The position numbers and the translations under genes were made by a program. From an uncultured Sunxiuqinia sp. (GTDB lineage Bacteria > Bacteroidota > Bacteroidia > Bacteroidales > Prolixibacteraceae), in assembly GCF_963678245.1 (NCBI RefSeq), contig NZ_OY782774.1, positions 1 through 64,000 of the forward strand: a stretch of 64,000 nt of DNA, given 5' to 3'. The notes beneath the pieces are model-generated. The model saw only the letters and a list, made by a program, of their open reading frames with translations. It did no database searches and was not told the DNA's origin. This document shows positions 54,775-63,954 of the stretch, piece after piece (position 1 is the first letter of the stretch; the number at the start of each line of letters is the position of its first letter).

Positions 54775-56520
54775 ATGAAACAAAAGTTTAGTAGATTAAA
54801 AGTAGTAATCGCATTTGTTGGCTGCATGTTGTTTGCAGGTTCTTTGCATGCACAGTATCCTGATATCCCGGAAGATGTTCAGAAGGCAGCAAAGGAACTT
54901 ATTGAAGAGACGTATCAACTTTCAGATGAGGCTTGGGAAAAAGCGAAACCAATTGTTGATAAACAAGCGGAAGAAGGTCGCCCTTATATTCCATGGGCAG
55001 GTCGTCCAAGTGATTTGCCGCAGGCTAAAATTCCTGCATTCCCCGGTGCTGAAGGTGGCGGCATGTACACTTTCGGAGGTAGAGGTGGAAAAGTAATTAC
55101 AGTGACTAGTTTGGCAGACCATGGCCCCGGAACATTACGCGAAGCTTGTGAAACCGGTGGTGCACGAATTATTGTTTTTAACGTGGCCGGTATTATTCGC
55201 CTTGAGAGACCGATTATTGTTCGTGCTCCATATGTCACAATTGCTGGACAAACTGCTCCTGGTGATGGTGTTTGTCTTGCTGGCGAAAGCTTCTGGATAA
55301 ATACTCACGATGTAATCATCAGACACATGCGTTTTCGCAGGGGAGAAACTTGGGTTGGTCGCCGCGACGATGCGATTGGTGGTAATCCGGTTGGTAATAT
55401 CATGATTGATCACGTTTCAGCAAGCTGGGGATTAGATGAAAATATGTCAATCTATCGCCATATGTGGAGCGACGGAACAGGTAAAAAAGATCTCAAATTA
55501 CCAACTGTAAATATTACGATCCAAAATTCTATTTTCTCAGAAGGGTTAGATACATGGAATCATGCTTTTGGAAGTACGCTGGGAGGCGAAAATTGCTCTT
55601 TTATGCGTAATCTTTGGGCTAATAACTCTGGTCGAAACCCTTCTATTGGTTGGAATGGTGTTTTCAACTTTGTGAATAATGTCTTATTTAACTGGGTACA
55701 TCGTTCGATAGATGGTGGTGACTATACTGCAAAATTTAACATTATAAACAACTACTACAAGCCAGGGCCTGCTACTCCTACTGATCGCCCAGCAGGATAT
55801 CGGATTTTGAAACCAGAGTCGGGGCGTAGTACCCTAACACATCGTGTTTATGGACGTGCGTTTGTTGATGGAAACATTGTTGAAGGAAACGAAAAAGTAA
55901 CCAATGATAACTGGGCTGGAGGTGTTCAGCTCGAAGATATGCCAGATAAGGAAAATCCTTATAAAGAAGTGTTGTTATCTGACGATCTCAGTAAATATAA
56001 AGGTGTTGTTTATTGGGATGAACCATGGGAAATGCCTTACATGACCATCATGCCTGCAAAACAATCATTCGATTATGTGTTGGAAAATGCAGGTGCAACT
56101 TTACCAAAGAGAGATGCGGTTGATCAGCGTATTTCAAAAGTTGTTCGTACCGGAGAAATAGAGTATGCCGATGATATTAGTTTGGACGGAATTCCAAAAT
56201 TTAAACATCGTCGTTTGCCCGAGGACAGTTACAAAATTGGAATTATTACTGATATTTCGCAAGTAGGCGGATACCCCGAGTACAAAGGAGAACCTTACGT
56301 TGATACGGATAAAGACGGAATGCCTGATGAATACGAACTAAAGTATGCTGATTTGGGCTTTGATCCGAATGATTCGGCAGATGCCAATGAAGATTGCAAC
56401 GGTGATGGTTATACAAATATTGAAACGTATATTAACGGGATCAACCCTCGATACAAAATTGATTGGACAAACATGAGTTTCAATTACGACACACTCGGAG
56501 AGAAGGGTGGAGTAAAATAA
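54775..56520 (+). CDS. PL1-type pectate lyase, short form
   Basis: Secreted pectate lyase of 581 residues from the ATG at 54775; the frame opens at 54742 but the signal peptide (MKQKFSRLK...GSLHAQ) starts here. A short helical segment (about 30-60) precedes the beta-helix (about 70-400): FPGAEGGGMYTFGGRGGKV, VTIAGQTAPGDGVCL, VIIRHMRFRRGE and IMIDHVSASWGLDENMS. The end carries Ca-binding repeats (DTDKDGMPDEYE, NEDCNGDGYTNIE). Unlike its neighbour it lacks binding modules and a T9SS tail, so it may be periplasmic and finish imported oligomers. The two beta-helices share motifs, consistent with a shared family. Confidence 0.9.
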   Translation: MKQKFSRLKVVIAFVGCMLFAGSLHAQYPDIPEDVQKAAKELIEETYQLSDEAWEKAKPIVDKQAEEGRPYIPWAGRPSDLPQAKIPAFPGAEGGGMYTFGGRGGKVITVTSLADHGPGTLREACETGGARIIVFNVAGIIRLERPIIVRAPYVTIAGQTAPGDGVCLAGESFWINTHDVIIRHMRFRRGETWVGRRDDAIGGNPVGNIMIDHVSASWGLDENMSIYRHMWSDGTGKKDLKLPTVNITIQNSIFSEGLDTWNHAFGSTLGGENCSFMRNLWANNSGRNPSIGWNGVFNFVNNVLFNWVHRSIDGGDYTAKFNIINNYYKPGPATPTDRPAGYRILKPESGRSTLTHRVYGRAFVDGNIVEGNEKVTNDNWAGGVQLEDMPDKENPYKEVLLSDDLSKYKGVVYWDEPWEMPYMTIMPAKQSFDYVLENAGATLPKRDAVDQRISKVVRTGEIEYADDISLDGIPKFKHRRLPEDSYKIGIITDISQVGGYPEYKGEPYVDTDKDGMPDEYELKYADLGFDPNDSADANEDCNGDGYTNIETYINGINPRYKIDWTNMSFNYDTLGEKGGVK

Positions 56521-56561
56521 GCTGTACAGAATCTTTAGGTTAGTTTTAGGTAAATAGTTTT

Positions 56562-56598
56562 AGGCCGGTTTCATTTATTGAAGCTGGCCTTTTTTTTG
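56562..56598 (+). terminator. Terminator after the second pectate lyase
   Basis: AGGCCGGTTTCA (56562-56573) pairs with TGAAGCTGGCCT (56579-56590), 12 bp including two G-T pairs, followed by eight T. Confidence 0.9.
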
Positions 56599-56680
56599 CA
56601 TCATTACTTATATCCGTTAATTAGTCGTCCCTGACAAAGCTTTCAATGGTTTGATAATCAGCATTGAGATGTTTAGAAAA

Positions 56681-56707
56681 TTGCGTTTCAGATATTCTGA
56701 AACGCAA
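56681..56707. repeat. Perfect 12-bp inverted repeat
   Basis: TTGCGTTTCAGA-TAT-TCTGAAACGCAA: 12-bp perfect arms with a 3-base loop, just left of the IS5-type remnant. It could belong to the old element's end or be an independent hairpin; no direct-repeat target site was identified. Confidence 0.65.
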
Positions 56708-56733
56708 GGTTATTCGTATTTTCAAGAAATAGT

Positions 56734-57675
56734 TTGCAAAATGATAGGAAAAAGAGACAAGTCACTACAGCTAAATATTTTTCAGGTCCCACTGGTTCAG
56801 TTTATCAAAAGGAACACGAATTATGTCGATTGGCTGAACAGGTCGACTGGCAATCGGGTGAAGATGAATTTAGAAGCTACTACTGTCCGTACAACGGGCG
56901 CCCCTCTATTCCAATCCGTAAGATTGTCGGTGTTTTGCTGTTGAAGATGATGTTCAGCCATAGCTATGAATGGGGTGTTGACCGTTGGCAGGAGAATCCT
57001 TATTGGCAATATTTCTGAGGAGAAACATTCTTTCAGCATGAAAAGCCCTTTGATCCGACCGAGCTGATCAAGTTCCGTCAACGGATCGGTGAGGAAGGAG
57101 CCGAAAAGCTATTGAAACTATCGATCAATCTGTTCAGCAGAAAGGAGATCGCAGAAAAGGAAGTTTGCATTGACACCACAGTGCAGGAAAAGAACATCAC
57201 CTACCCGGCAGATGCAAAGCTTCGAAAGAAGATCATCGAAAAGTGTTGAAACATTGCAGAAAAAGAAGAGATCAAGCTCCGTCAGAGTTATCGGAGCACC
57301 ATAAAGCAGTTGATGATAGACCAGCGTTTCAGGTAACATCCCAAGCGCAGGAAGATAGACACCATTGCCGGAAGGATTGTCCGGGACATCGAAAGGAAAT
57401 TGAGCAGCGCACAGAAGTAGGCTTATAAAAAAGACTTGATCATCTTCAACCTTGTATTACTGCAGAAACGTTCGGACAAAAACAAAATCTTCAGTCTCCG
57501 CGAGCCTTCGGTAAGTTGTATCGCCAAAGGAAAAGAGGCAAAGAGATATGAATTTGAGAACAAATCATCGTTGCTTGTTTCCAAACACTCCCGGATCATT
57601 GTCGGAGCGATGGCTTTTGAAGGGAACCCGTATGACGGGCATACGCTGGATTCACAATCGGATTTAATTAGATGA
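56734..57675 (+). pseudogene. IS5-family transposase remnant with multiple stops
   Basis: A decayed IS5-type transposase can be followed in one frame with several in-frame stops and at least one shift. Seen in order are GRPSIPIRKIVGVLLLKMMF, WQENPYWQYF then stop, ETFFQHEKPFDPTELIKFRQ, EVCIDTTVQEKNITYPADAK then stop, RSDKNKIFSLREPSVSCIAK, KRYEFENKSS and GNPYDGHTLDSQ. The DDE catalytic end beyond that is missing. It is not a working gene. 57676-57826 holds no recognisable feature. Confidence 0.85.
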
Positions 57676-57826
57676 AAAAGCTCCGAAAAGTCAAAGAAAA
57701 ACTTTTCGTCTTCATTCTTAAATTAAATATCTGGATTGAAAATCAAATCCTGTTCAAAAGAAAAATCCTTCTTGTGCAAAAACTGGAGGTTTTTCAGGCT
57801 TAACTATTTTAGGGTGAGCCGATTTC

Positions 57827-58348
57827 TTACTTTTTCTTTCGTCTAAACAATTGTATAATATCACTTAGCCCAATTGTTAAACCTAAGTTTGTTGGCTTGG
57901 GGTTATAAGGATTCGTGTCAATTCCTTTGTCCTTGGGAGTAAGATAACTAATCTGACGAATCTCGCGGTTGAGTTTAACAATGTTGTTATTGAAATTTTG
58001 ATAGTCTCTACGATAAGCTTCGGTTCCGACTAAGTTTAACTGGTAGCTGCGGTATGGAATGTAGTAATCGTTTTGTGTAGCTTTGTTTTTATTGGCGTAA
58101 ATTACTTTGGCTTGTAGCGACATGTGATTGATCATTAAGGAATCCCCTTCATTCAAAAATATTGTAAATCGACCCGTGCTGTCGGTAGTTACAATTTTGG
58201 TTGTACGATAGTTTATAAGGTGTGCGTTTTCAGCAGGAAGCGAATCTTCAGAAAAAACATAACCGCTAAAAGTAATGGTTTTGTCTTCTTCCTGAGCAAA
58301 GGATATGATCACTGAAAAGAGGAGTAAAATGGACAAGGTCAGGCGCAT
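57827..58348 (-). CDS. Carboxypeptidase-like regulatory domain protein
   Basis: Exported protein of 173 residues: a Sec signal peptide (SILLLFSVIISFAQ) then a CarboxypepD_reg-like beta-sandwich (TFSGYVFSEDSLPAENAHLINY...TDSTGRFTIFLNEGD, about 25-105) and a basic C-terminal tail (LFRRKKK). The domain is the same type as the N-terminal modules of SusC proteins, here alone. Function unknown; envelope location is likely. Separate from mltG by about 115 bp. Confidence 0.75.
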   Translation of the reverse strand: MRLTLSILLLFSVIISFAQEEDKTITFSGYVFSEDSLPAENAHLINYRTTKIVTTDSTGRFTIFLNEGDSLMINHMSLQAKVIYANKNKATQNDYYIPYRSYQLNLVGTEAYRRDYQNFNNNIVKLNREIRQISYLTPKDKGIDTNPYNPKPTNLGLTIGLSDIIQLFRRKKK

Positions 58349-58463
58349 TAGCTTTTGGTTTCAAAGCTAGATGATTGACCTGTTAAGATTCATTAACTGA
58401 CGGTAATAAAACAAAAAGAGCTTTAAAGAATACTAAACTAATAAGTTTACCGAAAAAGATGAG

Positions 58464-59525
58464 TTATTCCCATATTTTTCGTGCATTTAAAGCTGCCTGA
58501 TAGCGTGCCGCATTTTGATTATGTTGACGCAGGGTTTTCGCAAAATTGTGGTAGCCATTAAACTCGTCACTGGCACACATGTACAAATAGCTGTGATCTT
58601 CAGCGTTTAAAATAGCTTCAATACTGGATATCTCAGGAAAATTGATGGGACCGGGAGGCAAGCCTGCGTGTGTGTAAGTATTGTAAGGCGAATCGATCGA
58701 GAGGTATTTGGTCAAAACCCGTTTTATTCCAAAATCACCTAAAGCAAACTTAATGGTTGGATCAGCCTGCAGCAACATGCCTTTTTTTATTCGGTTTAAA
58801 TATAAACCTGCCACCCGGGGTTTTTCATCTGCTTTTATTGTTTCTTCCTGAACAATAGAAGCTATTGTTGAGACTTCTACCGGCGTTAAGCCAAGCGACT
58901 TTGCTTTAGCCAGACGGTCCGTGTTCCAAAAACGTTCATATTCTGAGTGCATGCGCTCGACAAACTGCCAGGGAGTGGTGGTCCAGTAAAACTCGTAGGT
59001 ATTGGGAATAAACATGGCGTGAAACGAAAATTGATTAAAGCCATATTGTTGAATAACAGAGCTGTCTGTCAGGAGTGAGAGTAATTCCAGCGAGTCGGGC
59101 TCAATATCGTGTGAGACCGACCCGGCCAGCTCATCAATAAAGCGAAGGTTATTAAAAATAACCGATACCGGCTTTTGATCTCCTGCCCGTAACATATTTA
59201 CGATCTGGTTGGTATTCATTCCTTTGCTAAAAACATATTTCCCGGCTTTTATCGTTGTGGGGTATTTCTTCTTTTTTGCTACCCACTTAAAAGCCTTTTC
59301 ATTAATCAGGATTTCGTTCGACTCAAGCGAATCCAACACATCCTGGTAGCTGGCTTCTAACGGAATTGTAATACTGCCGGAATGCTTGACGTTCTCGGCA
59401 AACACATATTGAAAAAGCTGGTAGCCCCGAAGCCCTGCAACGATAAATGCCAGTGCAAAAAAAATAATCACCCATTTATTGAGTTTTGGAGACAGATGTA
59501 ATCGATTAGTCGACATTAAATTCAT
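58464..59525 (-). CDS. mltG: Endolytic murein transglycosylase MltG
   Basis: Inner-membrane lytic transglycosylase (YceG family), 353 residues, that releases nascent glycan strands during peptidoglycan synthesis. One N-terminal membrane helix (about 19-36), a LysM-like part, then the catalytic domain: TIASIVQEETIKADEKPRVA with the catalytic Glu, NRIKKGMLLQADPT, and THAGLPPGPINFP. An ATG three codons inside (59516) is an alternative start. Confidence 0.93.
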   Translation of the reverse strand: MNLMSTNRLHLSPKLNKWVIIFFALAFIVAGLRGYQLFQYVFAENVKHSGSITIPLEASYQDVLDSLESNEILINEKAFKWVAKKKKYPTTIKAGKYVFSKGMNTNQIVNMLRAGDQKPVSVIFNNLRFIDELAGSVSHDIEPDSLELLSLLTDSSVIQQYGFNQFSFHAMFIPNTYEFYWTTTPWQFVERMHSEYERFWNTDRLAKAKSLGLTPVEVSTIASIVQEETIKADEKPRVAGLYLNRIKKGMLLQADPTIKFALGDFGIKRVLTKYLSIDSPYNTYTHAGLPPGPINFPEISSIEAILNAEDHSYLYMCASDEFNGYHNFAKTLRQHNQNAARYQAALNARKIWE

Positions 59526-59686
59526 GTGTTGTTAATTTTGAACTACAAAAATAAACTTTTCTACGATTTAAAGGGTGTGTAAGCTTTACCTTAATTTTTT
59601 AGTGAAATGAAATGCACACTAGCTTCGATCTAAGCGAAATTGGCTATTTTCGTGTTCTGAAAAAAAACACAAAAAAATCGAAAATT

Positions 59687-60877
59687 ATGCATCAGGTTAA
59701 ACTTGCTGAAAATATCTACTATTTGGGTTATAATGATCGGAGAACCCAGCTATTCGAAAATATTTGGCCGATCCCGAATGGTGTTTCTTATAATTCATAC
59801 TTGATTGACGACGAGAAAGTTGCCTTGGTTGATACCGTTGAGCGTGCTTTTATTGATGATTATCTAGAAGATATTGACGCTATTCTAGGTGGCCGTCCGG
59901 TGGACTATTTAATCATCAATCATATGGAGCCCGATCATTCAGGAGCTTTGCGTGCTATTGTTATGAAATACCCGAACATCACTTTAGTGGGGAATAAAAA
60001 GACCTTTGGTTTTGTCGAGTCATTTTACATGAAACCAACCAACACGCTCGAAGTGCACGACAATTCGGTTCTGGAGCTCGGGAAAAACAAAATACAATTT
60101 CAAACTGTGCCAATGGTTCATTGGCCCGAAACGATGGTCAGCTTTGAGGAAACAAACAAAATTTTATTCTCGGGTGATGCCTTCGGAAGCTTCGGTACCT
60201 TAGATGGTGGTGTCTTTGATGATGAAATCAACCTTGATTTTTACGAAAATGATATCATGCGCTATTTTACCAACATTGTTGGTAAATATTGTCCGCATAC
60301 ACAACGTGCCATAAAAAAATTGACACCACTCGATATTAAAATGATTGCTGCTACACACGGACCAATCTGGCGAACAGATTTGGAGTGGGTGTTAAGTCGC
60401 TATAATAAATGGAGCACCTACACAACTGATCCGGGTTGCGTTGTGGTTTATGGTTCGATGTATGGAAATACCCAAAAAATGGCTGAAGTGATTGCTCGTC
60501 AGTTGTCAGAACGAGGCATCAAAGATATTCGCGTTTATGATTCTTCAAAAACGCATAAATCATACATCATCAACGATATTTTCCGTTACAAAGGATTTAT
60601 TGTTGGCAGCTGTGCATACAATAATGCCATGTTCCCTAATGTTGAAAACCTCTTGACTACGGTTCAGCACATGGGCGTGAAAGACCACTATTTGGGTGTG
60701 TTCGGAAACTTTGCCTGGAATGGGGGAGGCGTGAAAAACCTGATGAAATTTGCCGAAACTTCGAAATGGGATTTGGTATACGACCCCATTGAAGAAAAAG
60801 GAACTTTGAAAGAAGAAAAATATCAAAAATGTATTGATTTGGCGAATGCAATGGCCGATAAATTGTTGGCAGAATAA
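59687..60877 (+). CDS. Flavodiiron protein (FprA-like)
   Basis: Cytoplasmic A-type flavoprotein of 396 residues reducing O2 to water and/or NO to N2O. The metallo-beta-lactamase-like half keeps all di-iron ligands: H79, E81, D83, H84 in NHMEPDHSG, H145 in VHWPE, D164 in SGDAFG, H224 in ATHGPIW. The C-terminal flavodoxin half starts with the FMN loop YGSMYGNTQKM. The start at 59687 fits the family (MHQVKLAENIYYLG); the frame upstream to 59612 is rejected. It suggests an anaerobe or microaerobe needing O2/NO defence. Divergent from mltG; -7-like TAATTTTG at 59533-59540. Confidence 0.93.
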   Translation: MHQVKLAENIYYLGYNDRRTQLFENIWPIPNGVSYNSYLIDDEKVALVDTVERAFIDDYLEDIDAILGGRPVDYLIINHMEPDHSGALRAIVMKYPNITLVGNKKTFGFVESFYMKPTNTLEVHDNSVLELGKNKIQFQTVPMVHWPETMVSFEETNKILFSGDAFGSFGTLDGGVFDDEINLDFYENDIMRYFTNIVGKYCPHTQRAIKKLTPLDIKMIAATHGPIWRTDLEWVLSRYNKWSTYTTDPGCVVVYGSMYGNTQKMAEVIARQLSERGIKDIRVYDSSKTHKSYIINDIFRYKGFIVGSCAYNNAMFPNVENLLTTVQHMGVKDHYLGVFGNFAWNGGGVKNLMKFAETSKWDLVYDPIEEKGTLKEEKYQKCIDLANAMADKLLAE

Positions 60878-60893
60878 CAATCTTTGCGAGATA

Positions 60894-61067
60894 GCCTTCT
60901 TCCTTGCAGGAGGTGTGGGCAAAGCCGAAAGTCTCTAGGGTTGTAGCATCCACAAAGGCATCAATGACCCGGGCAAAAGTATCGACAGGGGCACTGCCTT
61001 TCAGGCTAATCATGATCAGTTGATTACGTTCTTCTCCGGAGTGGTATAGTGTGGTGATTTTGATCAT
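60894..61067 (-). pseudogene. IS1182-like transposase N-terminal fragment
   Basis: 58 codons from an ATG at 61067 reading APVDTFARVIDAFVDATTLE and FGFAHTSCKEEG, the start of IS1182-group transposases, cut off 17 bp from the flavodiiron stop. The rest of the element is absent. Confidence 0.65.
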
Positions 61068-61069
61068 TT

Positions 61070-61227
61070 AATCGAGCTCTATAAATTGATTTATTTTGAT
61101 GAAGCGTTACTTGTAAATGTCCAATGACTCCAACAGTTTTGATCAGATTCTGAATTTCATTATAAGGAAGACTTGACAAGTCAAGCTTCTTTAATGTATC
61201 AATTGCGTGTTGAACCTCTGCTCTCAT
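61070..61227 (-). pseudogene. RES-like protein, N-terminal fragment
   Basis: About 52 codons (LSSLPYNEIQNLIKTVGVIG then NKSIYRARLN) resembling the lead-in to RES-domain proteins, whose YRARxN motif follows such a helix pair. The frame then runs into the IS1182-like fragment, so the domain itself is lost. The identification is tentative. Confidence 0.45.
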
Positions 61228-61292
61228 GTTTTTTCAAGTACTGCCAACGGTCACTTGAAGTTTTTTTTGCGGATTTCTTAGAGTGTTCCTAT

Positions 61293-61790
61293 CTAAAGGA
61301 CAGGGAATTGACAAACGAGAATCCGTAGTTGGCGTACCTCTGAACTCCGCCCTGCAATATGTACTGTGTTAGCGGTAGTCTTTTTGATAAAATAATTTTT
61401 TTTCTCACCGTTATAGTCAAGTTGCGAGAAAAGTACTCCTGTTCGAAAGTTCATCTTCTCACTAGTCCTAGTCATCCAAATATATCCAATTATACCAGCA
61501 TGCATATAAAATTTATCATTCAAATCCTCAACATTTGAATACTTTATCACGCCCGCTACTAGTTCTGGTAGAATTTTAAGTAAAGGAGCTGATTTTTCAT
61601 AAATAATACACTTTTCTCCTTCACAAACAGCATTATGGTAGTCTTCAGCTAATTTAATCAAGTTTTGGTGCTCGGGTTTTTTCAAAGATTGTATCCTAGG
61701 TTGAAAATTAGGGGCATCTTGCATATAAATATTTAGCAATCCAATATGTCTTGTCAATTCAGGCCATTGGCAGTACCACCAAGCAGACAT
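61293..61790 (-). pseudogene. Unidentified truncated gene
   Basis: About 155 protein-like codons (e.g. LIKLAEDYHNAVCEGEKCII, KYSNVEDLNDKFYMHAGIIG) ending at a stop at 61293. The open frame continues right to 62024, but that part is antisense to the DUF6261 relic, so the true 5' end has been replaced. No family is recognised. Confidence 0.5.
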
Positions 61791-62326
61791 TGACCCAGGA
61801 CACGTTGACGGCCGATAGCTCACGCGATAGCAGTTTCCGTTCGTTGCGCGACCATGTATAGGCGGGCCTGTTGAGCCAAAACGAACCCTACCGACTGGCT
61901 TGCGAAGCGTTATGGGTTGAGTTTGAGAAAAATGGCCTGACCTTGTACACCGCGAATTATGGTGAAGAAACTGCAGCCATCGACAGTTTGGTGAACGACT
62001 TGAGTAAGCCCGAAAATCAAGCACAACTGGCGACCATCAACGCGCAGGAGTGGAAAGACGAGCTGGAACGCGATAACCAGGCGTTTGTTGAAGCAATCCG
62101 CAAATGTAGTGCCGTGCGGTCGGCCGATGATACTGTGACCGACCTGGAGGCTTTAAAAGAGCTGCAGACTGCTGTAGAATTGCTGCTTAATGTGCTCAAT
62201 ACCCTGCATGCGATGAACGAGCCTGTGGTAATTGCTGAAGCGGCAGACATCAGCGAAGCCACCACATCGGCTAAGCAGAGCACCAACAATATAAGTGATT
62301 ATGGGGAAGTAGTAGCACCGAGTTAA
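61790..62326 (+). pseudogene. DUF6261-family gene, 5'-truncated with an internal stop
   Basis: The frame reads TLTADSSRDSSFRSLRDHV, then TAG, then AGLLSQNEPYRLACEALWVEFE and TLYTANYGEETAAIDSLVND on to a natural end at 62326. This is the pattern of Bacteroidota DUF6261 proteins (about 200-250 residues), often found near mobile elements. The first part is missing and the stop breaks what remains. Function of the family is unknown. Confidence 0.65.
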
Positions 62327-62342
62327 CTTTGTGCCTATTCTG

Positions 62343-62411
62343 GTTTTAAGAGAAAGAATACGATTTTCTCTTAAAACAAAAAGTCCTCCGACAATGCCGG
62401 AAGACTTTTTT
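62343..62411. terminator. Double hairpin, bidirectional terminator
   Basis: First stem of 13 perfect bp (62343-62355 with 62365-62377, GTTTTAAGAGAAA type). Second stem AAAAAGTC...TCCG with CGGA...GACTTTTT (62378-62410). T runs exist on both strands, so it can end uxaA transcripts and plus-strand transcripts. Confidence 0.85.
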
Positions 62412-62460
62412 ACTACTACTCAATTACTACTAACTACCTCTTCTCGAGAGGATATCTTGA

Positions 62461-63954
62461 TTATAAGGTTATACCGGTTTTAAAGATAGCAATTTCCTTG
62501 AATCCACTTAGTTCGTGTTTCAATTTTTTACCTTCCGAAACGGTGATGATTTCATCTAACAGATCTTGCACCAACTCATCCATTGGCGTGCCTTCAACCA
62601 GCTTTCCGGCATTGAAATCAATCCAGTTTCTTTTCTTCTCGAAAAGAGCCGTATTGGTTGAAATTTTCATGGTGGGTACAAAACTACCGAACGGTGTTCC
62701 ACGACCGGTTGTAAACAGCACCATTTGGCAGCCGCTGAATCCTAAAGCCGAAGCAGCAACAAGGTCATTACCCGGAGCCGAAAGCAGGTTTAAACCATTT
62801 TTCTTGATTCGCTCAGCGTACGACAATACATCAACAACGGTTGCTGTTCCACCTTTTTGGGTGCATCCCAGCGATTTGTCTTCAAGCGTTGTAATACCAC
62901 CTTGTTTGTTTCCCGGCGACGGATTTTCGTACACCGGAAGGTCGTGTTTCATATAGTACTCCTTGAAGTTGTTGATCAGGCTAACTGTTTTGTCGAAAAC
63001 TTCTTTGCTTTCGGCACGCTCCATCAACAGGTGCTCAGCGCCAAACATTTCAGGTACTTCGGTCAGAATGGTTGTTCCTCCCTGAGCAATCAGAAAATCG
63101 GAGAACGCTCCAACCAGAGGATTTGCAGTAATTCCTGATAAACCATCGGAACCACCACATTTTAATCCTATTTTCAATGCAGAAATCGGACAGTCCTCTC
63201 TCTTGTCATGGCGCATAATCTCGTAAATCTCTTCGAACAACTTTAAGCCTTCTTCAACTTCATCTTCCACATCCTGCGAAACGATATACTTCACCCGGTC
63301 TGTGTCGTATTCTCCAATGAATTTTTTCAGATGATCAATCTGGTTGTTCTCGCAACCCAAGCCCATGACCAATACACCCCCGGCGTTGGGATGATTGATG
63401 AGGTCTGCTAATGCTTTTTGGGTGTTCGTATGGTCGTCACCAAGTTGAGAACAACCATAACTGTGTCTGAAAACCTGTACATTGTCAATGTCGGTTGCCG
63501 GATACTTGGCTTTAAACTGGCTGATAATCTGGTCAGCCTGTCCGTTTACGCATCCAACAGTTGGCACAATCCACAATTCATTACGAATACCAACGTCTCC
63601 GTTGCCACGCTTGAATCCTTTAAAAGTGCGATCTTGATTTTTAATCGCCAGCTCATTTAGCTTTTGATTGAATTCGTAAGCAATGGTACCCGATAAGTTT
63701 GTTTTGGTGTTTTGGACATGAACATGTTCGCCTACCTTTATCTCTTTTATAGCATGTCCGATTGGAACACCATACTTGATAATATTTTCACCTTCAGGAA
63801 TTGTATTTACAGCGATTTTGTGTCCACTTGGAATATCAGCCGAAAGGATAATAATTTGTTGGTTATCGATTTCGATGACTTCTCCCTGTGAAAAATTTTT
63901 CAATGCAATTACTACATTATCAAGTGCGTTAATTTTAATGAAATCTGCGGCCAT
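62461..63954 (-). CDS. uxaA: Altronate dehydratase UxaA
   Basis: Cytoplasmic dehydratase converting D-altronate to 2-keto-3-deoxygluconate in the galacturonate isomerase pathway. 497 residues: an N-terminal SAF-type domain (about 1-95), then the UxaA catalytic part with IVPTVGCVNGQAD, FRHSYGCSQLGDDH, GLGCENNQI, LKCGGSDGLSGITANPLVG and the closing GFSGCQMVLFTTGRGTPFG, holding the conserved Cys residues. It fits the pectin-degrading theme: galacturonate freed from pectate lyase products becomes tagaturonate, then altronate. The partner genes (uxaB, uxaC) would lie right of the window. Start is the ATG at 63952-63954. Confidence 0.95.
   Translation of the reverse strand: MAADFIKINALDNVVIALKNFSQGEVIEIDNQQIIILSADIPSGHKIAVNTIPEGENIIKYGVPIGHAIKEIKVGEHVHVQNTKTNLSGTIAYEFNQKLNELAIKNQDRTFKGFKRGNGDVGIRNELWIVPTVGCVNGQADQIISQFKAKYPATDIDNVQVFRHSYGCSQLGDDHTNTQKALADLINHPNAGGVLVMGLGCENNQIDHLKKFIGEYDTDRVKYIVSQDVEDEVEEGLKLFEEIYEIMRHDKREDCPISALKIGLKCGGSDGLSGITANPLVGAFSDFLIAQGGTTILTEVPEMFGAEHLLMERAESKEVFDKTVSLINNFKEYYMKHDLPVYENPSPGNKQGGITTLEDKSLGCTQKGGTATVVDVLSYAERIKKNGLNLLSAPGNDLVAASALGFSGCQMVLFTTGRGTPFGSFVPTMKISTNTALFEKKRNWIDFNAGKLVEGTPMDELVQDLLDEIITVSEGKKLKHELSGFKEIAIFKTGITL

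Noticed and set aside
61293-62024. A continuous 243-codon minus-strand frame
   Set aside because: Its first third is antisense to the recognisable DUF6261 relic on the plus strand. Only the last 155 codons look like real protein, so I annotated a fragment.
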